The notes: generated by a model not told the origin, from the letters alone. A DNA stretch of 64,000 bases from Rhizobiales bacterium GAS188 (GCA_900104855.1 FNSS01000001.1:8131001-8195000); one strand, 5' to 3'. Positions 52,250-61,321 are shown, counted from the first letter of the stretch. Numbers and translations: made by a program.

Positions 52250-52592
52250 GATAGCCCGCTTGCAAGACACGAGAACTGTCGGCGACCGAAGAGCACCGAC
52301 TCAAAGCCCCCGACATCGAGTCGATGCGCGCGGCGGGATGCCCAGCTAGTTGCGGGCCGAAAGGCCATATGATCCCTTACCTGTCAATGGCGAAGGCCTC
52401 CTGGTTTCCTTTTGAATCGCGATCGAAAGCCCTGCGCCACTCCGATGCGCAGGAGAGCCCGGTCGCGGCTCCGACGGAACCGCGAGACCCCGGCAATCCG
52501 GCGGAAGGCCTTGTCAGCCGCGTTGCTCCGACGCTAAGAGCTTTCTTCCTGGCGACCGACCGCACATCTCCGTCTCGAGGCAAGCTCGTTGC
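52250..52592. other. divergent intergenic region
   Basis: About 340 bp between the UDP-xylose gene and the plus-strand membrane protein. It should hold both promoters. I see no clear operator, small gene or repeat. Confidence 0.4.
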
Positions 52593-53222
52593 ATGAAGAC
52601 CTTTCTCTCGGCCGCCGCACTGATTGTGATCTACATCCTCATATTTCTTGCGATCAATATCGTCCATTTTCTCTATTTCCCGGTCCGAGTTGTTCTCTAT
52701 GACACCCTGCTCGATATCGTCATCGGCGCCGTGCCGTTTGCAATCTTGTATGTGCTGGTGTTGCGAAAGCGTCTTGTGCTGTCGCGGCTCGAATTCACGC
52801 TGTCGCTGCTCGTCAGCCTGCTCATCGCCGTCAACTATGCGATCAGCATTCCGACGGTGATCGACCGCTCGCTATCGGCTTATATCCTCGAGAAACTGGC
52901 GCAGCGCGGCGGCGCGATCCAGTTCAGCGCCTTTCCGCGGATCTTCACCGACGAGTACATGAAGGAGCATCGGCTGGTCGATATCCGGCTCACCGAGCAA
53001 CTCGAATCCGGCACCATCGTAATCGAGAATGGCTGCGTCCGGTTGACGGATCGCGGCAGGCTGGTCGCCAGTATCACACGTTTCTACCGCACCCATTTCC
53101 TGCCCAAGCACCGCGAGATCATGGGCGCCTATACCGACGCGCTGACCGACCCGTTCCGCAACTCGACGCCTGGAGATTACGCGTGCGCGGCGCCGGCTCC
53201 GGATGGCGGAAAGACGAAATAG
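52593..53222 (+). CDS. hypothetical inner-membrane protein
   Basis: A 209-residue protein with three predicted helices in the first 90 residues (FLSAAALIVIYILIFLAINIVHF, then DIVIGAVPFAILYVLVL, then FTLSLLVSLLIAVNYAI). A soluble C-terminal half follows (SAYILEKLAQRGGAIQFSAF), with a pattern like a small winged-helix fold (IENGCVRLTDRGRLVA). It overlaps the convergent GtrA gene by 46 bp at their 3-prime ends. The context suggests a role in the polysaccharide pathway. Unknown family. Confidence 0.75.
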   Translation: MKTFLSAAALIVIYILIFLAINIVHFLYFPVRVVLYDTLLDIVIGAVPFAILYVLVLRKRLVLSRLEFTLSLLVSLLIAVNYAISIPTVIDRSLSAYILEKLAQRGGAIQFSAFPRIFTDEYMKEHRLVDIRLTEQLESGTIVIENGCVRLTDRGRLVASITRFYRTHFLPKHREIMGAYTDALTDPFRNSTPGDYACAAPAPDGGKTK

Positions 53223-53584
53223 CGGTTGCCGAGATAGCTCACCATGGTCGCAAGGCCGGTGACCAGGACGAAGCCCGACGTGTAAGGCAGACCCGCAAGG
53301 TCCGACCACAGCCACATGGCGGCGGCGTTGATGATGGCGATGCCGCCGTAGAGCAGCAGGAAACGCGGGAGCGTCCTCGATGTCGCTGTCGGCGCGCGGA
53401 AGACGACGAAGCGGTTGCCGAGATAGGAAGCGCCGATCCCGCACAGGCTCGCCACCCCGTTCGCCAGCCCGACCGAGCCCAGATGAGCGAGCTCGACCAG
53501 AATGACCAGGGTCGCATATTGCACCGCAGTCGCGAAAAGCCCGTTCAGCACGAAGAGCGGCGCGGTCCGACGATGACCCGACAT
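53177..53584 (-). CDS. GtrA-family membrane protein
   Basis: A 135-residue GtrA-like protein with four helices and the repeated YLGNRFVVFRAP / YLGNRYFVFPPS ends of the two halves. GtrA proteins are thought to help polyprenyl-phosphate-linked sugars cross the membrane. It lies 13 nt after a GT2 gene that probably makes the lipid-linked sugar, a standard pair. Its 3-prime end overlaps the convergent membrane-protein gene. Confidence 0.9.
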   Translation of the reverse strand: MSGHRRTAPLFVLNGLFATAVQYATLVILVELAHLGSVGLANGVASLCGIGASYLGNRFVVFRAPTATSRTLPRFLLLYGGIAIINAAAMWLWSDLAGLPYTSGFVLVTGLATMVSYLGNRYFVFPPSGAGAAHA

Positions 53585-53597
53585 CCCCCGTCCCGAA

Positions 53598-54554
53598 CTA
53601 GGCAGTGACGCCTGCCTCTGCGTGCGCCGGCTCGACGCGGTCGATCAGCAAGTCCAATTCGGTCCGTTGCATCGGCGTCGCGCCCTTGATCGTTCCCGAG
53701 ACCATGAGGGTGATGAAGCTCAGCATGCCGGCCTGCAGCAGGATGATGATGAGGAGGCCCCAGGCGGTCGAGAACCAGCCCGGCGTCGCCATTCCGACAA
53801 GCTTGAGCACCGTCGAGAGGGCGAGCAGGAAGAGCGATATGGCAACGAGGCCGATGCAGAACACGCAGATCCGCACCAGGACGTCGTCGGCGAAAACCAC
53901 GATCGAGCGCATCCCATGCAGGATGAGCGATACGAAATTCATGCGCGACGCCCCGAAATAGCGTATCCCCCGATCAATCGAGACGGTGCGATAGCGCAGG
54001 CGCGAGATCATGACCGAGGCCGGGAAATGCACCCAGGCCTCCTGCATCGCCGCCATTCGCCGCGCGGCGCGGCCTGACAACGCCATGAAATTGCCGAAGC
54101 GGATCTTGCGCCCCGTCAGCAGTTGGAACAGGCGACGATAGATCAAGTAGAAGCCGCGGAACTGCCAGCTCTCGGTTCGCTGACGGCGCTTGGCCACGAC
54201 GACATCCGCACTGCCCTCGCCGAGCGCATCGAGCAGCCCGGGTATGGCGCTCGGCACATCCTCGCCATCGGAGTCCATGACGATGACGGCTTCGGGTCGG
54301 TAGCTCCCCGCGACATGCATCAAGCCAGCCGCAATAGCGCGTTGATGGCCGAGATTACGGGCAAGGTGCACGATCTCGCCGTCGAGGCCGGCCGCCGCAA
54401 TGTCGGATCCCCGCATCGGCTCGTTCAGCGAACCGTCCTCGACGACGACGACGAATGGCTTGACCGGACAGAAATGCGCCAGCTCCCCTATGAGCTTGCA
54501 GGCACTCGCCCGATCCTCATAGACCGGCATCAGGACGACCAACTGCAAGGGCAT
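53598..54554 (-). CDS. GT2 glycosyltransferase, DPM1/GtrB-like
   Basis: A 318-residue enzyme. The GT2 domain (LVVLMPVYEDRASACKLIGE, then VVVEDGSL, then VIVMDSDGEDVPSAI with the metal-binding DSDGED) is followed by two C-terminal helices (RICVFCIGLVAISLFLLALS and a second near residue 270). This is the form of polyprenyl-phosphate glycosyltransferases such as GtrB and ArnC. GGGGAGGGG directly precedes ATG 54554. It pairs with the following GtrA gene. Confidence 0.9.
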   Translation of the reverse strand: MPLQLVVLMPVYEDRASACKLIGELAHFCPVKPFVVVVEDGSLNEPMRGSDIAAAGLDGEIVHLARNLGHQRAIAAGLMHVAGSYRPEAVIVMDSDGEDVPSAIPGLLDALGEGSADVVVAKRRQRTESWQFRGFYLIYRRLFQLLTGRKIRFGNFMALSGRAARRMAAMQEAWVHFPASVMISRLRYRTVSIDRGIRYFGASRMNFVSLILHGMRSIVVFADDVLVRICVFCIGLVAISLFLLALSTVLKLVGMATPGWFSTAWGLLIIILLQAGMLSFITLMVSGTIKGATPMQRTELDLLIDRVEPAHAEAGVTA

Positions 54555-55198
54555 CCCCTCCCCACGATATTGCGCTCCTATCCCGACACGCCTCCCTCTT
54601 TAGGGTGTTTTCTCGGGGATTGAAACGGGAGGTCCCCGCATGGCGAGATCGGTCTCCGGCGAGCTGGAGCATCCGACCGACATTTGGTTTGTCACAATAA
54701 GGAATGAGAAGCCGTTTGCGGGTCTTTGACGGGGTGACGGAGTAAGTGACAGATTGACAGGCTTGGGGAGCGGTCGCCCGAGCGCACGGCAGGAGGACGG
54801 ACCACGCGATGCTGATCGGCTACATCCGGGTGTCCAAACTTCGATGCCGATGGCTTTAGCCGTCTTCGTTCACGATCTGTCCGCGGAAGCGCGGTTTAGC
54901 GCACAAACCTTGAGGTGCCCCCCGCAGGGCACGAGCTCGCCGGCCGCGAGCCGCGCAAGGCGCAGCGAACGCACCTCGCCGCGCACACGCGCCGCCCCGA
55001 TCACCGCGAAATGCCCGGTCACGGTGCATTTCGCCTTGCGCCAGCTATCGCACTTGCCTGAACGATAGGGCGAGGACCGCCGCTTCGAACCTGGGTCCAC
55101 TTCTGTGCTGAAACGGTTTATCCGATGTGCCAATCTGGAGCGGGGGATCGCGCCTTCGCCGGAGAACCAAGTAAGGTCCGAGCAAAAGGAAACGGCCT
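54555..55198. other. region without an intact gene, with remnants
   Basis: Holds a 29-codon ORF at 54640-54729 with an excellent GGGAGG site, the resolvase remnant at 54809-54859, and an unclear minus-strand frame (54870-55133) containing VTGHFAVIGAARVRGEV and LVPCGGHLKVCALN. The last looks partly coding but lacks a good start. The mixture suggests decayed mobile DNA. Confidence 0.4.
54809..54859 (+). pseudogene. N-terminal remnant of a serine recombinase/resolvase
   Basis: The ATG opens MLIGYIRVSK, the standard start of Tn3-type resolvases and DNA invertases with the catalytic-domain residues Tyr and Arg-Val-Ser, then breaks after ten residues and reaches a stop at 54857-54859. An AGGAGG site remains upstream. 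No further recombinase sequence follows in any frame that I can see, so the rest is deleted. Confidence 0.65.
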
Positions 55199-55381
55199 AT
55201 GGCTCCTGTATTTTGGTTAGTGCTTTCTCTTCAGGCCGGTCTTATGCACGTCGGCAATTTTCCCACTCTCGAAACATGCCAAGCCGCAGCCAAGACGGCG
55301 TGGAGCTCGGCCAATGTTGTCACGTTCACATGCGTGCAGGCCAGCACCGGAAAGCAGGGAGATCCGGGACCTCCTTCCTGA
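55199..55381 (+). CDS. short exported protein, 60 residues
   Basis: ATG 55199 has AAAGGAAA upstream. A signal-like hydrophobic start (APVFWLVLSLQAGLMHVG) is followed by NFPTLETCQAAAKTAW and a Cys near the end (TFTCVQAST). The pattern of two Cys and a CQAAAK stretch recurs in small rhizobial secreted proteins. No function known. Confidence 0.55.
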   Translation: MAPVFWLVLSLQAGLMHVGNFPTLETCQAAAKTAWSSANVVTFTCVQASTGKQGDPGPPS

Positions 55382-55603
55382 CAACCGGCCCAAAAGACGC
55401 TCCTCACCTGGCGTGCCATCGCTTGATCATCGTGTGCCTAAGCCCGGCCGACTGGCGCGAAGCCCCGCTTCGCTAACGCGCCGGTAAGCCGGCAAGTCCT
55501 AACCCAAAAGAGGGTAGTGGGTCTGGGACCCGCTGCCCGAAATAGCCATTGCTGTTGGTGGGCAACGGGGTAGCCTGATTTCCGGTGACCTCCCTGCTTG
55601 CCC

Positions 55604-56899
55604 ATGCTTGACGCACCCAAACCGCGCAAAGAAGTCGGTGCCGCCGAGGCTGGGCGCCTGCACTTCTTCATCGCGGCCTTGCTCGCCCTTGGCAGTCCCG
55701 CGAGCGCACGAATGCTGCCAGGTGGCCCGGCAGTTGCCCTGTCCCCCTGTCCTTCAGGCTATGTTCTCTCAGGACCTTATTGTTCGCTTAGCACGCCTGT
55801 GCAGGCGCCCCCTGCCGCTACACTGCACTATGCTCCCAACGCCAACATGGTCAACGGTGTATACGCACCGGGCGCTGTTGGCTACAACCTCGCCGACGTC
55901 GACGGCATCGATCAGCTGAATTCGCTGCCCGCCGGTATCAAGGGCCTGATGTTCTTAGGCCAGACCGCAGGTGACACGTCCGCATTCGAGGCCATGGTCG
56001 CGCCTTTCGTGGGCAAGGCCAATCTGTGGGGTTTCTACCTCGCCGACGACCCGCGGATTTCCCGGGTCCCGCCCGCGAACTTGATGGCTGAAGCTGACTA
56101 CATCCACGCTCATTTCCCAGGAATTAAGGTCTTCGTCACGCTTTACAATGAGGGCCAGCCGCTGACGCCACACTACGACTTCAATCCGGCGAACACGCAC
56201 ATCGATTTCTTTGGACCACCCGGCTATGCGTCGCAGCGCAGCCTCACGAATGGGTTCGATATTGGCGTTGTCACAGCTGCGGTGAGCGCGGCCAATGCGG
56301 CGGGCATTCCTTCCGCGCAGATTGTGCCGGTCTATCAAGCGTTCGGAGGCGTTTCACCGTGGACGATGCCGACCGTTCCGCAGACCGAACAGATTATTCT
56401 CGCGTGGCGTCAACTAGTGCCCAACCCCGCATTCGATTACACATATTCGTGGGGGCTTCAGCCGGCATTCGATACGATCACCTTGGCGAATTCACCACAA
56501 TTGCAACCGGTATATGCGGCGAATAATGCTGGAACGCCATTTCCAGACCCGCCGGCTCCGGTAATCACCGTACCTACTGGCACCGTTGTGGTTTCCAACC
56601 CAACGATCTCGGGCACAGCTAACAGCGGCTATAATGTCACCATCTCGATTGATGGTGTGGTCGCTGGCCCTCCGGTGACCGCGACCAATAATGCCTGGTC
56701 GTTCCAGGCGCAGGCTTTGGGCAACGGTTCGCATTCCGTCACGGCCGTTGCCGCCGATCCGACGACGGGACGCAATTCGGTTGTTTCGAGCCCCGATAGT
56801 TTCACGGTCGCTTTGGGACCTCCTCCCGTGCCGATGATTATCAGTCCAGCTAATGGTTCGAGCGTATTTAATCCCGTGACGTCCCGGATTGGCAAATGA
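55604..56899 (+). CDS. secreted hydrolase-like protein with Ig-like domain, truncated
   Basis: A 431-residue protein. A signal-like segment (LHFFIAALLALGSPASA) precedes a region of about 270 residues resembling a TIM-barrel glycosidase (LADVDGIDQLNSLPAGIKG, LWGFYLADDP, then IKVFVTLYNEG). A bacterial Ig-like domain of about 80 residues follows (NPTISGTANSGYNVTISIDG). A second Ig repeat starts (PMIISPANGSSVFNP) and is cut short at residue 431, so the gene is 3-prime truncated. No clear ribosome site is seen. Local GC is a little lower than in its neighbours. Confidence 0.7.
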   Translation: MLDAPKPRKEVGAAEAGRLHFFIAALLALGSPASARMLPGGPAVALSPCPSGYVLSGPYCSLSTPVQAPPAATLHYAPNANMVNGVYAPGAVGYNLADVDGIDQLNSLPAGIKGLMFLGQTAGDTSAFEAMVAPFVGKANLWGFYLADDPRISRVPPANLMAEADYIHAHFPGIKVFVTLYNEGQPLTPHYDFNPANTHIDFFGPPGYASQRSLTNGFDIGVVTAAVSAANAAGIPSAQIVPVYQAFGGVSPWTMPTVPQTEQIILAWRQLVPNPAFDYTYSWGLQPAFDTITLANSPQLQPVYAANNAGTPFPDPPAPVITVPTGTVVVSNPTISGTANSGYNVTISIDGVVAGPPVTATNNAWSFQAQALGNGSHSVTAVAADPTTGRNSVVSSPDSFTVALGPPPVPMIISPANGSSVFNPVTSRIGK

Positions 56900-56999
56900 T
56901 CGCGGCGCGACATTGTCACGAGAACCAGTTTTCACTTGTTATTACTTGCTTGGGATTGTGTGCGCGTTCCGGCGCCGTGTGCCGGCTTTAGGGACCGCT

Positions 57000-57425
57000 T
57001 CAGCGAGGCTGGAACACATAGATGCGCATGCCGAGATAATTGACGGCCAGCGCCACCGCGGATGCCAGAGTGAGCGCCACGACCGGCTCGCCGAAAAGCC
57101 CTTGCATGCCGAGCACCAGCGCCGTGTAGATCGCCAGATTGCAAAGGAGCCCGAAGGTCTGCGTCGACAGATATCTCGTGAACTCTCCGAATGAGGCGGC
57201 CTCGTGCCGGCCGAAGGTGAGGCTGCGGTTCAGCCGCCAAGTGACGATCACGGCTGCCGTGAACGAGCCCGCTCGCGAGACGAGCGGCCCAAAGCCCAGG
57301 CCGCGGGTCGCCAGGAGGAGCAGTCCGGCATCGACGAGGAAACCGACCCCGCCGACCGCGCAGAACATCAGGAATTTGCCGAGTTCGTTGCGCGTCTGGC
57401 CGAGACGCATCTCGGAGCGATCCAT
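57000..57425 (-). CDS. GtrA-family membrane protein
   Basis: A 141-residue GtrA-type protein with four helices (KFLMFCAVGGVGFLVDAGLLLL first) and NRSLTFGRHE and NYLGMRIYVFQPR at the half ends. ATG 57425 lies 5 nt after the GT2 stop and is preferred to 57554. It is the second GtrA/GT2 pair in this cluster, so two different lipid-linked sugars may be made. Confidence 0.9.
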   Translation of the reverse strand: MDRSEMRLGQTRNELGKFLMFCAVGGVGFLVDAGLLLLATRGLGFGPLVSRAGSFTAAVIVTWRLNRSLTFGRHEAASFGEFTRYLSTQTFGLLCNLAIYTALVLGMQGLFGEPVVALTLASAVALAVNYLGMRIYVFQPR

Positions 57426-57430
57426 CTCGG

Positions 57431-58483
57431 TCAGAAACGTATCGGGATCGACAGATAGATGAGGCGCTTGAGCTCCTGCCTCGTCTTGGTCACGAGATCG
57501 AGGGTCACACCGGTAAACAGCGAGAGCACGCCGAGAATGACGAGGCCGGTGCACAAGACGGCGGTCGGCAGCCGCGGCACCAACCCGGTCTCCATGAACC
57601 CCGCCACGATCGGGATGCCGAGGATCACCGCACTCGCGACGAACAGCGACGCCAAGCCGCCGTAGAACATCAAAGGGCGCTCGTCTTTGACCAGCTTGCC
57701 GATCAGCGACAGGATGCGGACACCGTCGCGAAGGGTCCTGAGCTTGCTCGCCGACCCCTCCTGCCGTTCGCCATAACGTGTCGCGATCTCGGCGCTGGGC
57801 ATGCGCAGCTCGAGCGCATGGACCGTCAGCTCCGTCTCGATCTCGAACCCCCTGGACATGGCCGGGAAGGACTTCACGAAGCGTCGGGAGAACACCTTAT
57901 AGCCGGACAGCATGTCGGCGAAGTCGCGGCCGAAAATCCACTGCACCAGGCCGCTGAGGACCGAATTGCCAAATTTGTGCCCGTGCCTAAACGCCTCGCC
58001 TCTGGTCTCGTGGCGGGCCCCGTTCACGAAATCGAGCCGCCCCTCGATCAGTCGCGACACGAGCCTCGGCGCCGCCGCAGCGTCATAGGTGCCGTCGCCA
58101 TCGGCGAGCACATAGATGTCGGCCTCGATGTCGGCGAACATGCGCCGCACCACATGGCCCTTGCCCTGGCGCGCCTCGCCGAGGACTGTGGCACCGGCGG
58201 CCGCAGCGACCGTAGCCGTGTCATCCGACGAATTGTTGTCGTAGACATAAATCGACGCCGAAGGCAGGGCGCGCGAAAAATCCGCCACCACGCGCGCGAT
58301 CGCCAGCGCCTCGTTGTAGCAGGGCAGCAGCACTGCAATGGCGTACGGCATTGCGGACTTGGACGTGGGTCTGGTCGCGGACTTGCCTGGCCGCGCGCTC
58401 CCTCCCGACATGCCCGGCATGGCCCGCTCGCCAACCCCGGCCCCCCGTCGTTCACTGCGATATTTGGGCAATTCCGACATCAT
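57431..58483 (-). CDS. GT2 glycosyltransferase with C-terminal membrane helices
   Basis: A 350-residue enzyme. A basic N-terminal tail precedes the GT2 domain (IAVLLPCYNEALAIARVVAD near residue 49, YVYDNNSSDDT, VLADGDGTYDA with the DGDG metal site). Two helices close the protein (GLASLFVASAVILGIPIVAG and LVILGVLSLFTG). The start could be any of several ATGs between 58483 and 58351. The arrangement is that of polyprenyl-phosphate glycosyltransferases. It is coupled to the GtrA gene. Confidence 0.9.
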   Translation of the reverse strand: MMSELPKYRSERRGAGVGERAMPGMSGGSARPGKSATRPTSKSAMPYAIAVLLPCYNEALAIARVVADFSRALPSASIYVYDNNSSDDTATVAAAAGATVLGEARQGKGHVVRRMFADIEADIYVLADGDGTYDAAAAPRLVSRLIEGRLDFVNGARHETRGEAFRHGHKFGNSVLSGLVQWIFGRDFADMLSGYKVFSRRFVKSFPAMSRGFEIETELTVHALELRMPSAEIATRYGERQEGSASKLRTLRDGVRILSLIGKLVKDERPLMFYGGLASLFVASAVILGIPIVAGFMETGLVPRLPTAVLCTGLVILGVLSLFTGVTLDLVTKTRQELKRLIYLSIPIRF

Positions 58484-58679
58484 GGTGTGGCGAAAACTCC
58501 CGGGCGGTCCGGCAAAGCATCGGCACTCGGCTCGTCAAGACCAAGGAAGCCTTGTGCCATCTCCTGTCCCGACTGCGTGAAGCTCGTGCAACTGAACCAC
58601 AAAAACGCGCCCGGCAGGCGATACCACAGAGAGTCATAACCAATATTGAAGAAGAAGCGTCCCCTTGAACAAGACCGTC

Positions 58680-59603
58680 TCAGCGCCCGTGGCGCGGATG
58701 CGCGGCAACACGCCTCGCCAGATGGCTGCGCAGGAAGTCGATCACCGCCCTCACCTTGCGCGGCAGGTATTGGCGGCTCGGATAGAGCAGCCATGCGGCC
58801 GTGTCGAAGGTCGTCGCCGTGACGTCATGCTGCGGGAAGAGGTCGACGAGGTCGCCTCGCTCGAGGTCGTCGCCGATCAGCCAGTCGGCCAGCAGGGCCG
58901 GCCCGAGCCCGTCGCGCGCGGCGCTGCTCAGCGCCAGCGCCGTCGAGATCACGAGGCTGCCCCTGACGGGGATTTCGGCGACCACCCCGTCTCGCCGGAA
59001 CAGCCATCGCGATCGGAATTCCGGCAAGGTGAAGAGCAGGCAATCGCGTCTGGCGAGATCGGCGGGCGCCGCGGGCACGCCTTCTCGCGCGATGTGAGCG
59101 GGGCTGGCGCAGACGCGGTAGCGGGTCTCGAAGAGCTTCACGCCGGTGACGTCGGGCCGCAAGCTCGGCGCCAGCCGGATCGCCAGGTCGATCCGGTCCG
59201 CCACCAGGTCAAGATTACGGTCGGTCAAATGCAGCTCGAGCTCGAGGCGCGGAAAGGCCGCTCGCAAGGCGCCGAGCAGCGGCACGATACAGGTCTGCCC
59301 GAAGGCGACGGAAGCGGTCAGGCGCAGCATGCCGACCGGGTCCGAGCGGCTCGAGCGCACTTCGTCACGGGCACGATCGAGGTCCTCGACGAGCGCTCTC
59401 ACACGCGCCAGATAGAGGGCTCCGGCTTCGGTCAGCGTCATTTTCCGGGTGGTGCGCTGGAATAGCCGCACGCCAAGCTCGCCTTCCAGGATCGCGACGG
59501 CGCGCGACACCGAGGACGGATCGAGACCATGGTCGCGCGCCACGGCGGCGAAACTGCCGCGCTGCGCGACCTCGACGAAAAAACGGAGATTGGCGGTGTC
59601 CAT
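58680..59603 (-). CDS. LysR-family transcriptional regulator
   Basis: A 307-residue LysR-type regulator with the helix-turn-helix at residues 15-58 (GSFAAVARDHGLDPSSVSRAVAILE) and a two-lobed effector domain. The isochorismatase-family gene to its right is on the same strand and 129 nt upstream, so no divergent target is evident in this window. Confidence 0.92.
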   Translation of the reverse strand: MDTANLRFFVEVAQRGSFAAVARDHGLDPSSVSRAVAILEGELGVRLFQRTTRKMTLTEAGALYLARVRALVEDLDRARDEVRSSRSDPVGMLRLTASVAFGQTCIVPLLGALRAAFPRLELELHLTDRNLDLVADRIDLAIRLAPSLRPDVTGVKLFETRYRVCASPAHIAREGVPAAPADLARRDCLLFTLPEFRSRWLFRRDGVVAEIPVRGSLVISTALALSSAARDGLGPALLADWLIGDDLERGDLVDLFPQHDVTATTFDTAAWLLYPSRQYLPRKVRAVIDFLRSHLARRVAAHPRHGR

Positions 59604-59732
59604 TCATGGGATTATCGCACGAGTGCCCTGCCGAGGACATGCTGCTTTCGCGCCTGGCGCCCGAGTGACTCCGGCCGTGGTCATCGCGGCGCGAGCCCAT
59701 CGGGCCTGCCGGCATAGGTGGCATCTGCCTCC

Positions 59733-60317
59733 TTAAGCGGACTGCAAGGCCGCCACGATCTCCGCCGTTCTGCGCACGCGCGCGACACGCGGCAGGATGT
59801 TCTCTACCGAGAACCGGTGCAGATCGGTGCCGACGCTGGTGCAGGCATCCTCGACGACGACTACCGCATAATTGTGCTGCCAAGCCTCCCGCGCTGTCGA
59901 CTCGACGCCGAAATTCGTAGCGATGCCGCCGAGCACGATGGTGGTGATGCCGCGCCGGCGAAGCTGCAGATCGAGCTCGGTGCCGTGGAAAGCTCCCCAT
60001 TGCCGCTTGGTGATGATGATGTCAGCGGGCAGCGCCTCGATCTCGGGGGCGAACTCCGACCATTGCGCCGGCAGCCCGCCAGGAGGCGCGGGCATCGGAA
60101 CATCGACGGCCTGGCTCGGCTTGTCGGCATAGCTGCTCGAATAGGCGACATGCACAAGCACCAGCGTCGCCCCGGCCTCTGCGAAACGCCGGCCGAGGGT
60201 CGCGCCGTTCTCCACGATCCGGGCCGCGTCATAAGGCGCGAGCGGCAGGGGCAGGATACCTTTCTGCACATCGATCAGCACCAGGGCGGTCGTCCGGGGA
60301 TCAAGGCTCAGCGACAT
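59733..60317 (-). CDS. isochorismatase-family hydrolase with Cys-to-Gly change
   Basis: A 194-residue member of the isochorismatase-like superfamily. Asp16 (VLIDVQKG) and Lys104 (TKRQWGAF) are in place. The block that usually carries the catalytic cysteine reads GIATNFGVESTA, with Gly137 there. This form occurs in a recognised branch and in true isochorismatases, but excludes the cysteine-dependent amidase mechanism. ATG 60317 has CAGGAGAA upstream. It is divergent from the TetR gene, whose operator lies between them, so it is probably the regulated gene. Confidence 0.88.
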   Translation of the reverse strand: MSLSLDPRTTALVLIDVQKGILPLPLAPYDAARIVENGATLGRRFAEAGATLVLVHVAYSSSYADKPSQAVDVPMPAPPGGLPAQWSEFAPEIEALPADIIITKRQWGAFHGTELDLQLRRRGITTIVLGGIATNFGVESTAREAWQHNYAVVVVEDACTSVGTDLHRFSVENILPRVARVRRTAEIVAALQSA

Positions 60318-60391
60318 CGATATTCTCCTGGTGAGCGAGCCAGCACACGTCGGTCGGCGCAGCAAGATGACTGCGACACGGCGCTCTGGCA

Positions 60392-60437
60392 TATGAGGAC
60401 AGGCTCACAAATGAGAATATGAGGATGTCCTCACAAA
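60392..60437. promoter_or_regulatory. tandem operator upstream of tetR
   Basis: TATGAGGACAGGCTCACAAA (60392-60411) and TATGAGGATGTCCTCACAAA (60418-60437) are direct repeats 26 bp apart. They differ only in the four central bases, and each has TGAG...CTCA symmetry. The second copy covers the TetR start codon. This is a strong candidate autoregulatory site, shared with the divergent hydrolase gene. Confidence 0.7.
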
Positions 60438-61048
60438 CTGCAAGAGAAAAATCCGCGGTGAATGTCCGCACCCCGCGGCTGCGGCGCGGCAAGGCGAGGG
60501 TCGTAGCCCTGATGGCGGCGGGAGAAGCGGTGTTCGCCGAGCAGGGGTACGACGCTGCAACGATGACGGAGATCGCCGCCCGGGCCACCGCATCGATCGG
60601 GTCGCTCTATCAGTTCTTCCCAACCAAGGAGCTGCTGGCTGCAACCCTGCATGGCGAGCAGCTCGATGCCCTGTCGCGCAGGCTCGACGAGCTGCGCCAG
60701 AACGCCGCAGGCGAGGCGGCATCGAAACTGGCCGATCGCCTGTTCGGCTGCTTGTCCGAGTTCCTCGTCCAGCATCCGGCCTTCATCGCTCTCGCCGACA
60801 GGCGCCCCGTCGACAAGGCGCGCAAGCGCGCGACGCGGACGCGGATGCAGGACCAGATCGCCGCATTGCTGTCGCAAGCCTCGCCGCCGCTGCCGCCCGG
60901 CCGGTCGGAGATCATGGCCGCCATCATCCTGCAGTTGATGAAGGCTGCCGTTGCGCTCAGCGGCGGCGATGACGAGCTCAGACGAGACGCCATGCTCGCC
61001 GAACTCCGCCAGATGCTCAGAACGCATCTGGAATCCATTGAGAGCTGA
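60419..61048 (+). CDS. TetR-family transcriptional regulator
   Basis: A 209-residue TetR-type regulator. The DNA-binding domain (about residues 22-70) shows AVFAEQGYDAATMTEIAARA and SIGSLYQFFPTKELL. An alpha-helical ligand domain follows. ATG 60419 lies in the tandem operator, so a downstream start (ATG 60425 or GTG 60458) is possible. It is divergent from the isochorismatase-family gene. The 273 bp after its stop hold no gene apart from the upstream region of the next binding protein. Confidence 0.9.
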   Translation: MRMSSQTAREKSAVNVRTPRLRRGKARVVALMAAGEAVFAEQGYDAATMTEIAARATASIGSLYQFFPTKELLAATLHGEQLDALSRRLDELRQNAAGEAASKLADRLFGCLSEFLVQHPAFIALADRRPVDKARKRATRTRMQDQIAALLSQASPPLPPGRSEIMAAIILQLMKAAVALSGGDDELRRDAMLAELRQMLRTHLESIES

Positions 61049-61321
61049 GGTGGCTGCCCTTGGCTCGCGGCCACATCTTGCTGCTCGACGGATCGGCGCA
61101 GATGCGCCCTCGCCTGCCCGTCCCTGCATGTCGGCGAGCATCCAGCTCCACCGAGAGCGTCCATTGACAATGCGGCAGCTGCTCGGCGACAGCTGCTCGG
61201 AGACAATCAACATCTGCGACTCGGCTCCTGCTCGGGTCTCGCGCCGCTGTCATATCGCTGAGACGCATGGCTGCTAAAATGATTGGCTATGCGCGACTGC
61301 CGGCGCGACAAGGAAGGGAAG

